A stretch of DNA of 64,000 bases from JAPOXR01 sp965116115 (GTDB lineage: Bacteria; Pseudomonadota; Alphaproteobacteria; Rhodobacterales; Rhodobacteraceae), in NCBI GenBank assembly GCA_965116115.1, contig OZ220486.1, positions 248,001-312,000 on the forward strand, in the 5' to 3' direction. The notes beneath the pieces were generated by a model, which was not told the DNA's origin, did not search any database, and saw only the letters and a program-made list of their open reading frames with translations. The position numbers were made by a program, and so were the translations under genes. This document shows, in pieces, positions 43,631 through 51,648 of this stretch (the stretch's first letter is position 1; each line of letters opens with the position of its first letter).

Positions 43631-44354
43631 AATATTCAAGAGGCTGACCTTTGCTGGCCGGGCATTTGCGGGTGACCGGCCGGCCTTGCGATGTGTTGCT
43701 TGTGCCCGCCCTGCCGCCAATGGCAGCGGCCTTCAGGTGATCGGTGCGGGACCATCGTAAGCGCCGTGCGGTTACATTCTTGTTGTGATGTGAGATTGCG
43801 GTCATCTTTAGCCCGTCAACGACGGAGGCCACAGATGACGGACGGATTGCATGAGAGAGACAGAGGACAGTGCCGAAGCCTCGGTCGCGGCGAGTGCGAA
43901 CGGCACTCGGGTTTGGCCGGAAGCGGTGAAGGCTTGGATTGTCGCGGAGACGTCTGAAGAGGGAGCGACGGTGTCGGGAGAGAAGTCTATGAATACGTAT
44001 TCGAAGTCGAACGCCTCGGATAACATATTGAAAACACGCTAAAAAACAACTGAAAAAGACTGGCGGCGGAACCGCTTGTACACGCTGTTCCATTTGCCGA
44101 AACGCGGCGAAAGGTCGCGCTAAGGAGCACCTGTCCGGATGCGCTGGAGCACCGCCTCAGCGAAAAGCCGGTTATCCGCCGCGGCAGTGCCGGGAAGACG
44201 CGGTTCGATCCGCTGCTGCATTTTATCAGTCAGCATGGTTCTGTCAGCGTTGATTTGTCTCTGTGCCCATCTTGCCTGCGGCGCCGCTCCGGCGCTCGTT
44301 AAGATGATCTGGCAGCGAATTGCCCGAAGCGCAACCCCATTTGTCCACAGGCCT
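43631..44354. other. Intergenic region with an IS66 orfA fragment
   Basis: Apart from the IS66-like piece at 43851-43990, nothing recognisable was found on either strand. The right edge (44355) is the exact start of the second AAA module. Confidence 0.4.
43851..43990 (+). pseudogene. IS66-type OrfA fragment
   Basis: The frame reads NGTRVWPEAVKAWIVAETSE, EGATVSGE, close to the start of the IS66 accessory protein TnpA (RRxWPxEVKARIVAETLxPGATV). It then loses similarity. TnpB and TnpC are absent. Confidence 0.45.
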
Positions 44355-44357
44355 TAG

Positions 44358-44847
44358 CTGCGAGATCATCGGGAGGGAATTCTGACGTTCACGCGGAATC
44401 CGGCGCCACCAGTGACGAATGACCAAGCCAAAAGCGACCTGCGGATGCTGGAAAACGCATACGGCTGTTGCCGGAGCGAGCGGAGCTCCTGGAGCAGCGC
44501 GGTGCTGCGGATTCTGCAGGCACAGACAGCCTGACCTTGACGCGCTCAGGACGGAGCCAGCGGATATGAACTTCCGCTCAGCCGATTCTTGAGCGGAACT
44601 CTGCTCCTGATCCGTTACATCGAAAAATATTCCGAATGCCGCCCGCGGCAAACGATATCTTTTCCGGTAACGCTTGCCGGATATCTGGTCAGCTGAAAAT
44701 CACTTGGTTTTTTCATGCCGGAACTATACCCTCGGAATCCTTGACAAAACCTGACACTGTCGAAATCCGGTTCCGTTTCACAATAGTATACGCGGGTGGA
44801 ATTCCGGCCGGCATCGCCGCGGTTCCGGTCTCCGGCAGGAAGGGAAG
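44358..44847 (+). promoter_or_regulatory. Conserved non-coding leader of the AAA module (copy 2)
   Basis: Matches 32162-32651 throughout by eye, including TTGACA at 44741-44746 and GGAAGGGAAG before the ATG. No gene was recognised in it. Confidence 0.4.
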
Positions 44848-46287
44848 ATGGCGGGGCGCGACATGGACAAGAACCCGTTCCGGCCCGGCACCGGTGTTAT
44901 TCCGCCGGTGCTGGCCGGGCGCGAGGAGCTGAAAAGCGCAGCCGGACGGCGGCTTGACCGTCTGGTCGGCGGAAGTCTTGACCCGACCGCGCTTCAGCTC
45001 ATGGGCCCGCGCGGCTGCGGCAAGACGGCCCTGCTGGCTTGGCTTGAGAAACAGGCTGAGAAAAAGAAGATTGAATCCATCTTTTTGTCCATAGAGGCTT
45101 TCGCCAGCCTTGATATGCTTGTCGGCGTGTTGCGGTGGCTGAAGGGGGGCCTGTTCGGCTTCGGAGAACGCGACCTGCGCATCGGAGCCGGCATTGACGG
45201 GATTCCCGGATTCTCCGTTTCCGCGGGAATCGGCGGCGGCGTCCCGGCGCACAGGGCGGCGGCGACCGTCAATCGGCATCTGGACGCGCTCGCCCGCCGC
45301 CGCCGGCGGCTGCTCGTGTTGATCGACGAAGCCCACGGCTTGCCGGCTGAAACAGCCCGGCCTTGGTATGACGCCTTCCAAGCCGCTGCGCGGAGACACC
45401 CGATGCTGCTGGTGATCGCCGGCACGCCGGATCTGCAGATGGTTCTCGATGTTTCGGGTTCGACCTTCACCGAACGTTTTGAAATCTGTCCGGTCGGCCG
45501 GTTGGCCCGGGAGGATGCCGCCCGGGCTCTGACCGAACCCTTCGGGGAGTATGCGCGTTTCGAGGACCGGGCCCTGTCAGCCGTCCTCGACGAAACGCAG
45601 GGCTACCCTTATTTCATCCAGCTGTGGGGAGAGGCGATCTGGAACACGGTCGCCGAGTCCGGCGTTGCCAGCATCGGCATGCCGCAGGTCGAGGCGGCGG
45701 CGGCGGCGGCCGGCCAGCGGCGGCAGAGGCTTTACAGCCGGCGGATAGACGAGATGCTTCGCATTGGCATGCTGATCCCGGTTGCCGAGACGGCGCTGGA
45801 AATCAGAATGGGCCGGCGGCGCCCGAACGCATTTGACTTGATGAGAACCGCGGACAGGATCGCAGCCGCCGGCGGCGGCGACTGGAATGCGGCGCGCCGG
45901 GCGCTGCTGCACACCGGGTTCATCTGGGAGGCGGAATCCGGGGAATGGGAATACGGGATTCCGAGCCTCGCTGAGCATGTCGTCAAGGCCGCGGCAGGGC
46001 GCTGCGCCGACAATGCCGCCGCCGGTCCGTCGCTGGCGGCGGCGGTGCGTCTGCTTAAGGCGGAGGAGACGGCGGCGCCCGAGGCCCTGACCCGGGCGCT
46101 GGCGGCGGCGGGCGCCGGCAATAAAGCTGCCCGCCATCTGAGAATATTACAGCGGCAGGGTATCTTGGTTGCTGAGGAAGACGGACAGTTCGCCCTCGCT
46201 GCCCCGCTGCTGACCGAACAGGTTCTGAAGCGTCTCGGCATCGATCCTGCCGCCGAGGCGCCGGCGGCGCGGAAGGACGGCGAATAG
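44848..46287 (+). CDS. AAA-family ATPase with C-terminal winged helix (copy 2)
   Basis: Also 479 residues, and the same as copy 1 through residue 347, with Walker A GPRGCGKTALL and Walker B LLVLIDEAHGL. From 348 it differs in two patches: about 348-366 (FIWEAESGEWEYG against FIWDEKPDKWEYG) and about 400-455 (AAGAGNKAARHLRILQRQGI against EAGADGLAADYLSVFCQQGL). The last 16 residues are the same again. The second patch is the predicted recognition part of the winged helix. The mosaic pattern suggests gene conversion or selection for divergence in what this domain binds. Confidence 0.75.
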   Translation: MAGRDMDKNPFRPGTGVIPPVLAGREELKSAAGRRLDRLVGGSLDPTALQLMGPRGCGKTALLAWLEKQAEKKKIESIFLSIEAFASLDMLVGVLRWLKGGLFGFGERDLRIGAGIDGIPGFSVSAGIGGGVPAHRAAATVNRHLDALARRRRRLLVLIDEAHGLPAETARPWYDAFQAAARRHPMLLVIAGTPDLQMVLDVSGSTFTERFEICPVGRLAREDAARALTEPFGEYARFEDRALSAVLDETQGYPYFIQLWGEAIWNTVAESGVASIGMPQVEAAAAAAGQRRQRLYSRRIDEMLRIGMLIPVAETALEIRMGRRRPNAFDLMRTADRIAAAGGGDWNAARRALLHTGFIWEAESGEWEYGIPSLAEHVVKAAAGRCADNAAAGPSLAAAVRLLKAEETAAPEALTRALAAAGAGNKAARHLRILQRQGILVAEEDGQFALAAPLLTEQVLKRLGIDPAAEAPAARKDGE

Positions 46288-46728
46288 ACGGCGGCCCGGC
46301 TGGTCCGCGAGGGGCGTCTGATAACCCGGCCGGGGATGAAGCGGGCCGGCGGACTGTTCGTCGTGGCCGAGGCCGCTTTCGTTCCCGGCGCGGAGTGTCC
46401 GGCGCGGCGCATCCGCGACTTTCTGATCTGGAACCCGGATAAGGACGATCCCGGAGAACTGCAGCCTCTGGGCCTCTTCTACGACGCGTTGTTTCCGGTC
46501 GGCCGGGTTCAGGACCGCTGGCCGGCGGTGCGGGAGGACGCCGCGGTAGCGGAGTCCGAATGTCTGGCGGGGAAATCCGAAGAGAAACGTTCCGGCTTGG
46601 ACGTCTTTATCGCCGCTGTCATGCGGCGGCGGCTGCCGCAGCCGGAACAATTGCCGCCGGAGAGCGACATCGCGCCGCCCCCGTCGGCGGAACCTTGGGA
46701 TGACGACGGTCCCGCACCCGGAATGTGA
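46288..46728 (+). CDS. AAA-linked protein of unknown function (start codon altered)
   Basis: The complete version of the gene that follows the AAA ATPase; the frame from 46288 encodes 146 residues. In copy 1 the first codon is ATG, here it is ACG (46288-46290), directly after the ATPase stop. The next ATG is 46336 (MKRAGGLFVVAEAAFVPGAE), which would give a 130-residue protein. RRIRDFLIWNPDKDDPGEL and GLDVFIAAVMRRRLPQPEQL are the most distinctive stretches, and the C-terminus is acidic and proline-rich. I recognise no family. It may be silenced, start at ACG through coupling, or be shortened. Confidence 0.5.
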   Translation, partial: TAARLVREGRLITRPGMKRAGGLFVVAEAAFVPGAECPARRIRDFLIWNPDKDDPGELQPLGLFYDALFPVGRVQDRWPAVREDAAVAESECLAGKSEEKRSGLDVFIAAVMRRRLPQPEQLPPESDIAPPPSAEPWDDDGPAPGM

Positions 46729-47444
46729 CTGCGCGTACGCGGTAAACGTCCGAACATCATATCAAATTCGGCGGGCCGGATAACAAGCTCCGCAACTTGG
46801 CGACTGTCCGGGAATCTTCCTGTTTTCGGGGACTGCGCTGCAGGTTTGGCGTTACGGACTTCTTCTCGGGAGCTTGTTCCATAATGCTGTATGCAGTATA
46901 TTTGGTATGTGAAAGCGACTTTAGGAACAGGCTCTGATATCTGTGATAGACTGATCCGGACAGGTAAGCTGCTGAACAGTCTGTGCGTTTCAGAGTTCAA
47001 TCGGGAGAATTCCGGACGCTTTCCGCTGCTCGGTCTGCCATCCTGAATGTCGCTGGACACGGCCCGAGCTGTCGTCCGCCCGTGACAGGAAATATGTCCG
47101 GCGGCGACGCGGCCGCAGTCCTGTCCGATGCTGAACACGCGGAACGATCGAACATTCTCCGCGCCGGCCGATATGAGATTCAACAGCAGCAGGCCGCCCG
47201 GCATCACGCGCCGCCGCGGGCTGCCTATGCCCCTTAACCTGCCGCTTAACCGTTTCCGCGGGGCGGCGGACCGCTGCGCATCAACGCTGAAGGCGGCGCA
47301 TACGTTTTTCGAAGGCTTCAGCGCAGCGCGGACCGGGGCATCCGCGCTGCCGGCGGCAGGAAAGCGGGCGCGCGCCGACGGGCCGTCCGTCAGCGGCGGT
47401 CCGCGGGGAGGCCGGCAGGGGCTTTCAAAGTTTCCGCTCCGTTT
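46729..47444. other. Intergenic region with a dispersed repeat
   Basis: Holds a repeat (46878-46929: TCCATAATGCTGTATGCAGT, then TTTGGTATGTGAAAGCGACT) that recurs at 60868-60960 with about forty extra bases in the middle. No gene was recognised. Confidence 0.4.
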
Positions 47445-49853
47445 TCAGCGGTCTCCGTCCTTCTTGTCGGGGCGGAGCTTGCGGTAATCGCGCTCAAGCC
47501 GCCCGCTGTCGGCGAGCATTTCGAGGAAAGCGGCGTCCGCGGCCAGCCGGGCACAGCCTCTCCAGAGGGTTTCATGCCCGGGCGGCGGGGCCTTGGGGCG
47601 GTCGATGTAACCGCCTTTGACAGCCATGATCCGCACGGCGGATCCCAGGTCACCGGGGCGGATTTTCAGGCGTCTGCTTTCGGCGAAGACCCTGAGGGCC
47701 TCTATTTCGGCTTGCGGGAACAGGACATCGGCGGGCAGTTCAGGCGTTTCCCGCCCGAGCATGACCATGGCGTGCAGACGCCAGGCGATGACGGCCTTGA
47801 CGGTCACCGCCCGTTCGATGCGCTCGCCTTCCTGATGGTTCAGATGTTCGGCCTTGCAGCCCGATTTAAGGATCCTGTGCCAGTCCTCGATCCGCCGGCG
47901 CAAAGCGTACCAGCGGAGGATGCGCCGGGCGTTCTTCGCCGTTGCCGCCGGCAGGCTTGTCAGCAGCTTCCAGGCTGGAGGCGCGGTGCCTTCCGGCGGC
48001 GCCTCTTCCCGGGCGCTGAGCAGCGTCAGGGAGACCGCGGTTCCGCCGGCGTCCGCGGGAGGAGGAATATCGACCTTCTCCCAGCGCAGGGCGACATCCG
48101 CCTGCCGGGCCTGACGCAGCGGCGCCGCCTTCTGACCGCGGGCCGGAACACGCGCCGAAGAGCGCGGCACGTCTATAAGGGCGCGTCCGCGCTCCGGCTG
48201 AGCCGACAGCCTGGCGAACAGCTTTTCCCCGCCGATCTTCCGGTCGACCTTCGCGCGCACGAGGAGATCGATGTTCTTCAGCCGGCGGCGCTCGTCGAAA
48301 AGGGCGAAGAAATCGGCTTCCCGGTCCATGACCGCGACCGCGTTCACACCCTCAGGCACGAAGCCGGCAGCGTCGCGTGCGCCGCGCAGCCAGCGGGCGG
48401 ACTTGCGTTCCCCGGGAGGCTTGTCCCTTTCCGCCCCGCCGCCGTCCGGGGCGTCGAACTCGATGCGCGGAACTCCGAGCGGAATCCCGTTCGCGGCATC
48501 GACCGCGAGGGTCGAGTGCATGTGCAGACCCAGGGTTCCCGGCGAACCCTTGCGGCGGGAGATGATGCCGAGACCGCGGCAGGCGCCGTGAGAGGCGAAG
48601 TTCAGATCCGTGCCGTCCTGGATCATCAGAACCGTTTCGCAGGCGGCGGCCCGGCGGCGCGTCCGCCCGCGGTGCGGAGCGAGGATGTTCTCCGGCGTCA
48701 CTGCCGATTCCGCCGGCTGGTCGATCAGCCGGTAATACCCTTTGATCAAAGCTTTGTCTCCCTGCGCGGCCGCCGGGAACGACTCTCCGGGACGGTCGGC
48801 CGCCGTCATCGCCGATACCGCCAGCCGCCGGCTGAGACGCTCATCGGCCAGCGGCGCGCCGCCGAACTCATTCTCCGCCCACGATTCCCGGTCAAGGCCG
48901 TCGGCCGGGCCTGAAGGCCGCAGAGGTTCCGGCTCCGTGCCGAGCCGCCGGCGCCAGTCCCGCCTGAGAGGGCGGAGCCAGATTGTCTTGACCGGACGCG
49001 GGCCGTCGCCGCGGGCGGCGAAACGCCCGCGGCCCGCGCTGCGCCCGGCGCATTCCCAGCCGGAGGCCGCGAATGCCGTGCCCGCGTGCTCGCGCTCATC
49101 GACGAAAGTCTCAACCAGCAGCGGACGGAAGCGGTAAATCCTCTCGAAATCATCGCCGAGCCGGTCGAAACACAGTTTCAGGGCGCGTATCGCCAGATTC
49201 CGGCATTCCGTCATCGGGCGGATGAGGAACCGGCTCAGGCAGATGACCGCATGGTTCAGACAACGGGCCCGCTTGTCCTCGTCCCAGCCGATCCATCGAT
49301 CACGCGCGGCGAGGCGGAAAGCCGGGGCGGAAAAACCCAGGCCGCCGAGAACGCCGTGCTCCGAGACGAGCAGATAGCGCAGCTGCGGCCCGGCGTGGGA
49401 AACCGCCCCGCGCGGATGCTCGCGGGCCATGATCTCGTTCCATGCCAGCCGGTCCTCCGGCCCGTCCGCCGGAACGAGCCTCAGCCCGGCGATGCCCGAG
49501 ACATCGGACGGAACGCCGGACGGCGGCGGAACCGGCGCCCCGAGACGGCGGGGACGCCCGCCGCCGCCTCCGCCGGCCCGCGGCAGGGGCGGAAACGCCG
49601 CTCCCGCCCGCTCGAGCGCGGCAAGCGCCGCGCCGCAGCTGCGGATACGCAGCTGCCCGCGCGCGTCGAGGAAACCGAACTCCCGGCAAACCGCGCGGAC
49701 GGCGGCGTTGCGGCTGCTGAAAGCCTGGCCGGCGAACAGCCGCCGCAGACGGCGGCCGGGCACTTCAAAACCGAGGGAATCGACGGCAATTCTGACATGC
49801 GGCGAATCATAGCCGCGGCGGAATAATTGGTCAAGTATAAAATTATGGGGCAT
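47445..49853 (-). CDS. IS4-family (Tn5-like) transposase fused to an N-terminal DUF4338 domain
   Basis: The 802-residue protein has two parts. Residues about 120-270 (GLRLVPADGPEDRLAWNEIM...LLVSEHGVLGGLGFSAP...DRWIGWDE) match DUF4338, the domain of DruA in the Druantia defence system and of some transposases. The rest is a Tn5-like DDE transposase: MIQDGTDLNF (first Asp), AVMDREADFFALFD (second Asp) and the YREK signature in WYALRRRIEDWHRILKSG (Y-x2-R-x3-E-x6-K, exact). ATG 49853 is used; a TTG two codons earlier is possible. No stop or frameshift is seen, so it may be active. Element ends were not found. It lies directly downstream of soeC. Confidence 0.8.
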   Translation of the reverse strand: MPHNFILDQLFRRGYDSPHVRIAVDSLGFEVPGRRLRRLFAGQAFSSRNAAVRAVCREFGFLDARGQLRIRSCGAALAALERAGAAFPPLPRAGGGGGGRPRRLGAPVPPPSGVPSDVSGIAGLRLVPADGPEDRLAWNEIMAREHPRGAVSHAGPQLRYLLVSEHGVLGGLGFSAPAFRLAARDRWIGWDEDKRARCLNHAVICLSRFLIRPMTECRNLAIRALKLCFDRLGDDFERIYRFRPLLVETFVDEREHAGTAFAASGWECAGRSAGRGRFAARGDGPRPVKTIWLRPLRRDWRRRLGTEPEPLRPSGPADGLDRESWAENEFGGAPLADERLSRRLAVSAMTAADRPGESFPAAAQGDKALIKGYYRLIDQPAESAVTPENILAPHRGRTRRRAAACETVLMIQDGTDLNFASHGACRGLGIISRRKGSPGTLGLHMHSTLAVDAANGIPLGVPRIEFDAPDGGGAERDKPPGERKSARWLRGARDAAGFVPEGVNAVAVMDREADFFALFDERRRLKNIDLLVRAKVDRKIGGEKLFARLSAQPERGRALIDVPRSSARVPARGQKAAPLRQARQADVALRWEKVDIPPPADAGGTAVSLTLLSAREEAPPEGTAPPAWKLLTSLPAATAKNARRILRWYALRRRIEDWHRILKSGCKAEHLNHQEGERIERAVTVKAVIAWRLHAMVMLGRETPELPADVLFPQAEIEALRVFAESRRLKIRPGDLGSAVRIMAVKGGYIDRPKAPPPGHETLWRGCARLAADAAFLEMLADSGRLERDYRKLRPDKKDGDR

Positions 49854-49913
49854 AGGCAAGCCGCGGGACCGATGCCGAACAACTGCGAGGAACGGCGACG
49901 GAAGCAGCGGGAC

Positions 49914-50894
49914 TCAGTAATAGAGTGAGACAGTGTGGCGGGCTTCCGCGAAAAACAGCCATCTGGACAGTCCCGCGCCGAAGAGATGCAAGATCAAAGC
50001 CGACAGAGACAGAACAAATTCAACGGCATGTGAAAAGTTGGACAATTGCGTCAGCGCCAGACAGGAAATCGGAATCAGACCGCCGAACAGCAGCGACAGC
50101 GACCTGATTTTGGACGCGTGCCGGCGGCCGATGACAAATCCCATTTCATCCGTCAGATAGCTGGATCCTGTATGCGGCGGCTCCAGCAGCCGCACTTTGC
50201 CGAGGCTTTCGAGTCTTGTCGCCGATTCAGGGGTTGAATTCCCCGTGCCCGTGCGGCTCAGCCGCATCCACCAAACAGCCTGTATGCTCCATGCGGCCGT
50301 GATCGCCGCCGCCGCAGCCACTGCGAAACCGTCGAACGCAGCCGCCCGCGCCGCCGGCTGATAAATGTCCCTGAATTCCGCGATTCCGGAGAATCCTGCG
50401 GCCAGAACGGCCGCGGCGAGGATTCCTCCCGCCGAGGCGAAGGCCAGATAGAGAACAGGCGTAAGAACGGTGCGCCATGCCGCCACTGCGCGGATCTGCG
50501 CGTAGATCATTGAAGTGGCGAAAACCGTGAGGGCGCACAGAAAAAAGACTCCGAATCCGAGCGCGACCGTAAAGGGCGAGTCCGCGGCGTCCGCGAATGC
50601 CAGCAGGGTCAGGGCCGCCAAGGCGGCGGCGGCGAGAACGCCTTCGCGCGACAGCCATGAAGAGCGCCACTGCGAGAACGCCCGCCAGGCTCTGTCCGGG
50701 CGGCGCAGATGAAAAACGGAACAGATCAAACCGGCGGAAGCCAATGCCGCGGCAGTGAACGCCGGCGCGAAAAGCGGAAACGAAGGCATGACGGAACTGC
50801 CGTCCGGAATCCCCGCTGCGCCGATGACACCCCCCAGACCGAAACCGGCGCCTGACAGCGTCGAGAACAGAATTATCGAGAAAGCGGGATGCAA
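49914..50894 (-). CDS. soeC: Sulfite dehydrogenase membrane anchor subunit (NrfD/DmsC-like)
   Basis: This 326-residue integral membrane protein anchors the molybdo-iron-sulfur pair to the inner membrane and passes electrons to quinone. It begins MHPAFSIILFSTLSGAGFGL, the typical start of this anchor family, has about eight hydrophobic helices, and contains FHLRRPDRAWRAFSQWRSSW and LTDEMGFVIGRRHASKIRSL. The start is TTG 50894, seven bases after soeB, so translation is probably coupled. Gene order A-B-C and tight spacing support a three-subunit enzyme. Confidence 0.8.
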   Translation of the reverse strand: MHPAFSIILFSTLSGAGFGLGGVIGAAGIPDGSSVMPSFPLFAPAFTAAALASAGLICSVFHLRRPDRAWRAFSQWRSSWLSREGVLAAAALAALTLLAFADAADSPFTVALGFGVFFLCALTVFATSMIYAQIRAVAAWRTVLTPVLYLAFASAGGILAAAVLAAGFSGIAEFRDIYQPAARAAAFDGFAVAAAAAITAAWSIQAVWWMRLSRTGTGNSTPESATRLESLGKVRLLEPPHTGSSYLTDEMGFVIGRRHASKIRSLSLLFGGLIPISCLALTQLSNFSHAVEFVLSLSALILHLFGAGLSRWLFFAEARHTVSLYY

Positions 50895-50901
50895 ATCAGA
50901 C

Positions 50902-51648
50902 TCAGATTCGGTTCAATGCACGGTCTGCCCAAGCGAGAATGCCGCTCGGTTCCCGGTCCGCGTAGTCGGCGAGGTTCAGCCCGTCCGTCTCGAACATCTC
51001 GGAACCGCCGCGTTCGATCGGCGGCAGATATTTGTTGACCGGCCGGGTGCCCTGTTCGGGCATCAGGTCCATGCCGCCTCGCTTCTCAGAAAGAATCGAA
51101 ACATCGGAGCCGGGATCGTCGAAATCACCGAAATGCCGGGCGTTAGTCGGACATGCGCGGACACAGGCCGGCACCCGGTCTTCTTCCGGAAGATTGTCGT
51201 TGTAGATACGGTCAACGCACAGTGTGCATTTTTTCATCACCCCTTCGGACGGATCCATCTCCCTTGCCCCGTACGGACATGCCCAGGCGCAGAGGCCGCA
51301 TCCCATGCACTTCGATTCGTCGACAAGCACGATTCCGTCTTCTGAGCGTTTCAGGGATGCGCCTGTCGGACACACGGTCACGCATGGCGCATCGTCGCAG
51401 TGCAGGCAGCTTTTCGGAAAATGCACCACAGCCGCCCCGCTGCCGGACTCCGCCTCGAATCCATGTACGCGGTTCAGCCAAGCGCCTGAAGGGTTGCCGC
51501 CCCACGGTTCGCTGTCAGCCAGCGGTGCGCCGTAGCCGCCCGAATTCCAAGCTTTGCAATTGACGACACAGGCCTGACATCCGACGCAGACGTCGAGATC
51601 CACAACCAGTCCCAGCCGGCGTTCCGTGGATTTCGGCAGAGATGTCAT
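50902..51648 (-). CDS. soeB: Sulfite dehydrogenase iron-sulfur subunit (DmsB-like)
   Basis: The 248-residue protein carries four cysteine clusters for 4Fe-4S centres: CVGCQACVVNCKAWN, CLHCDDAPCVTVCPTGA, CMGCGLCAWACPYGA and CTLCVDRI with CVRACPTNA. It wires the molybdenum subunit to the membrane anchor. ATG 51648 overlaps the soeA stop in ATGA; an upstream ATG at 51657 lies in frame. AAGGA precedes it. No twin-arginine signal, consistent with a cytoplasmic complex. Confidence 0.85.
   Translation of the reverse strand: MTSLPKSTERRLGLVVDLDVCVGCQACVVNCKAWNSGGYGAPLADSEPWGGNPSGAWLNRVHGFEAESGSGAAVVHFPKSCLHCDDAPCVTVCPTGASLKRSEDGIVLVDESKCMGCGLCAWACPYGAREMDPSEGVMKKCTLCVDRIYNDNLPEEDRVPACVRACPTNARHFGDFDDPGSDVSILSEKRGGMDLMPEQGTRPVNKYLPPIERGGSEMFETDGLNLADYADREPSGILAWADRALNRI

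Larger units (their letters stand above)
44355..46484. repeat. AAA module duplication, copy 2 (partner 32159-34288)
   Basis: Same content as copy 1 but without the IS at its left edge and with the complete downstream gene. The boundary at 44355 corresponds to the IS target site next to copy 1. Confidence 0.9.

Noticed and set aside
47574..48914. 446-residue plus-strand frame
   Set aside because: Antisense to the intact DUF4338-Tn5-like transposase.
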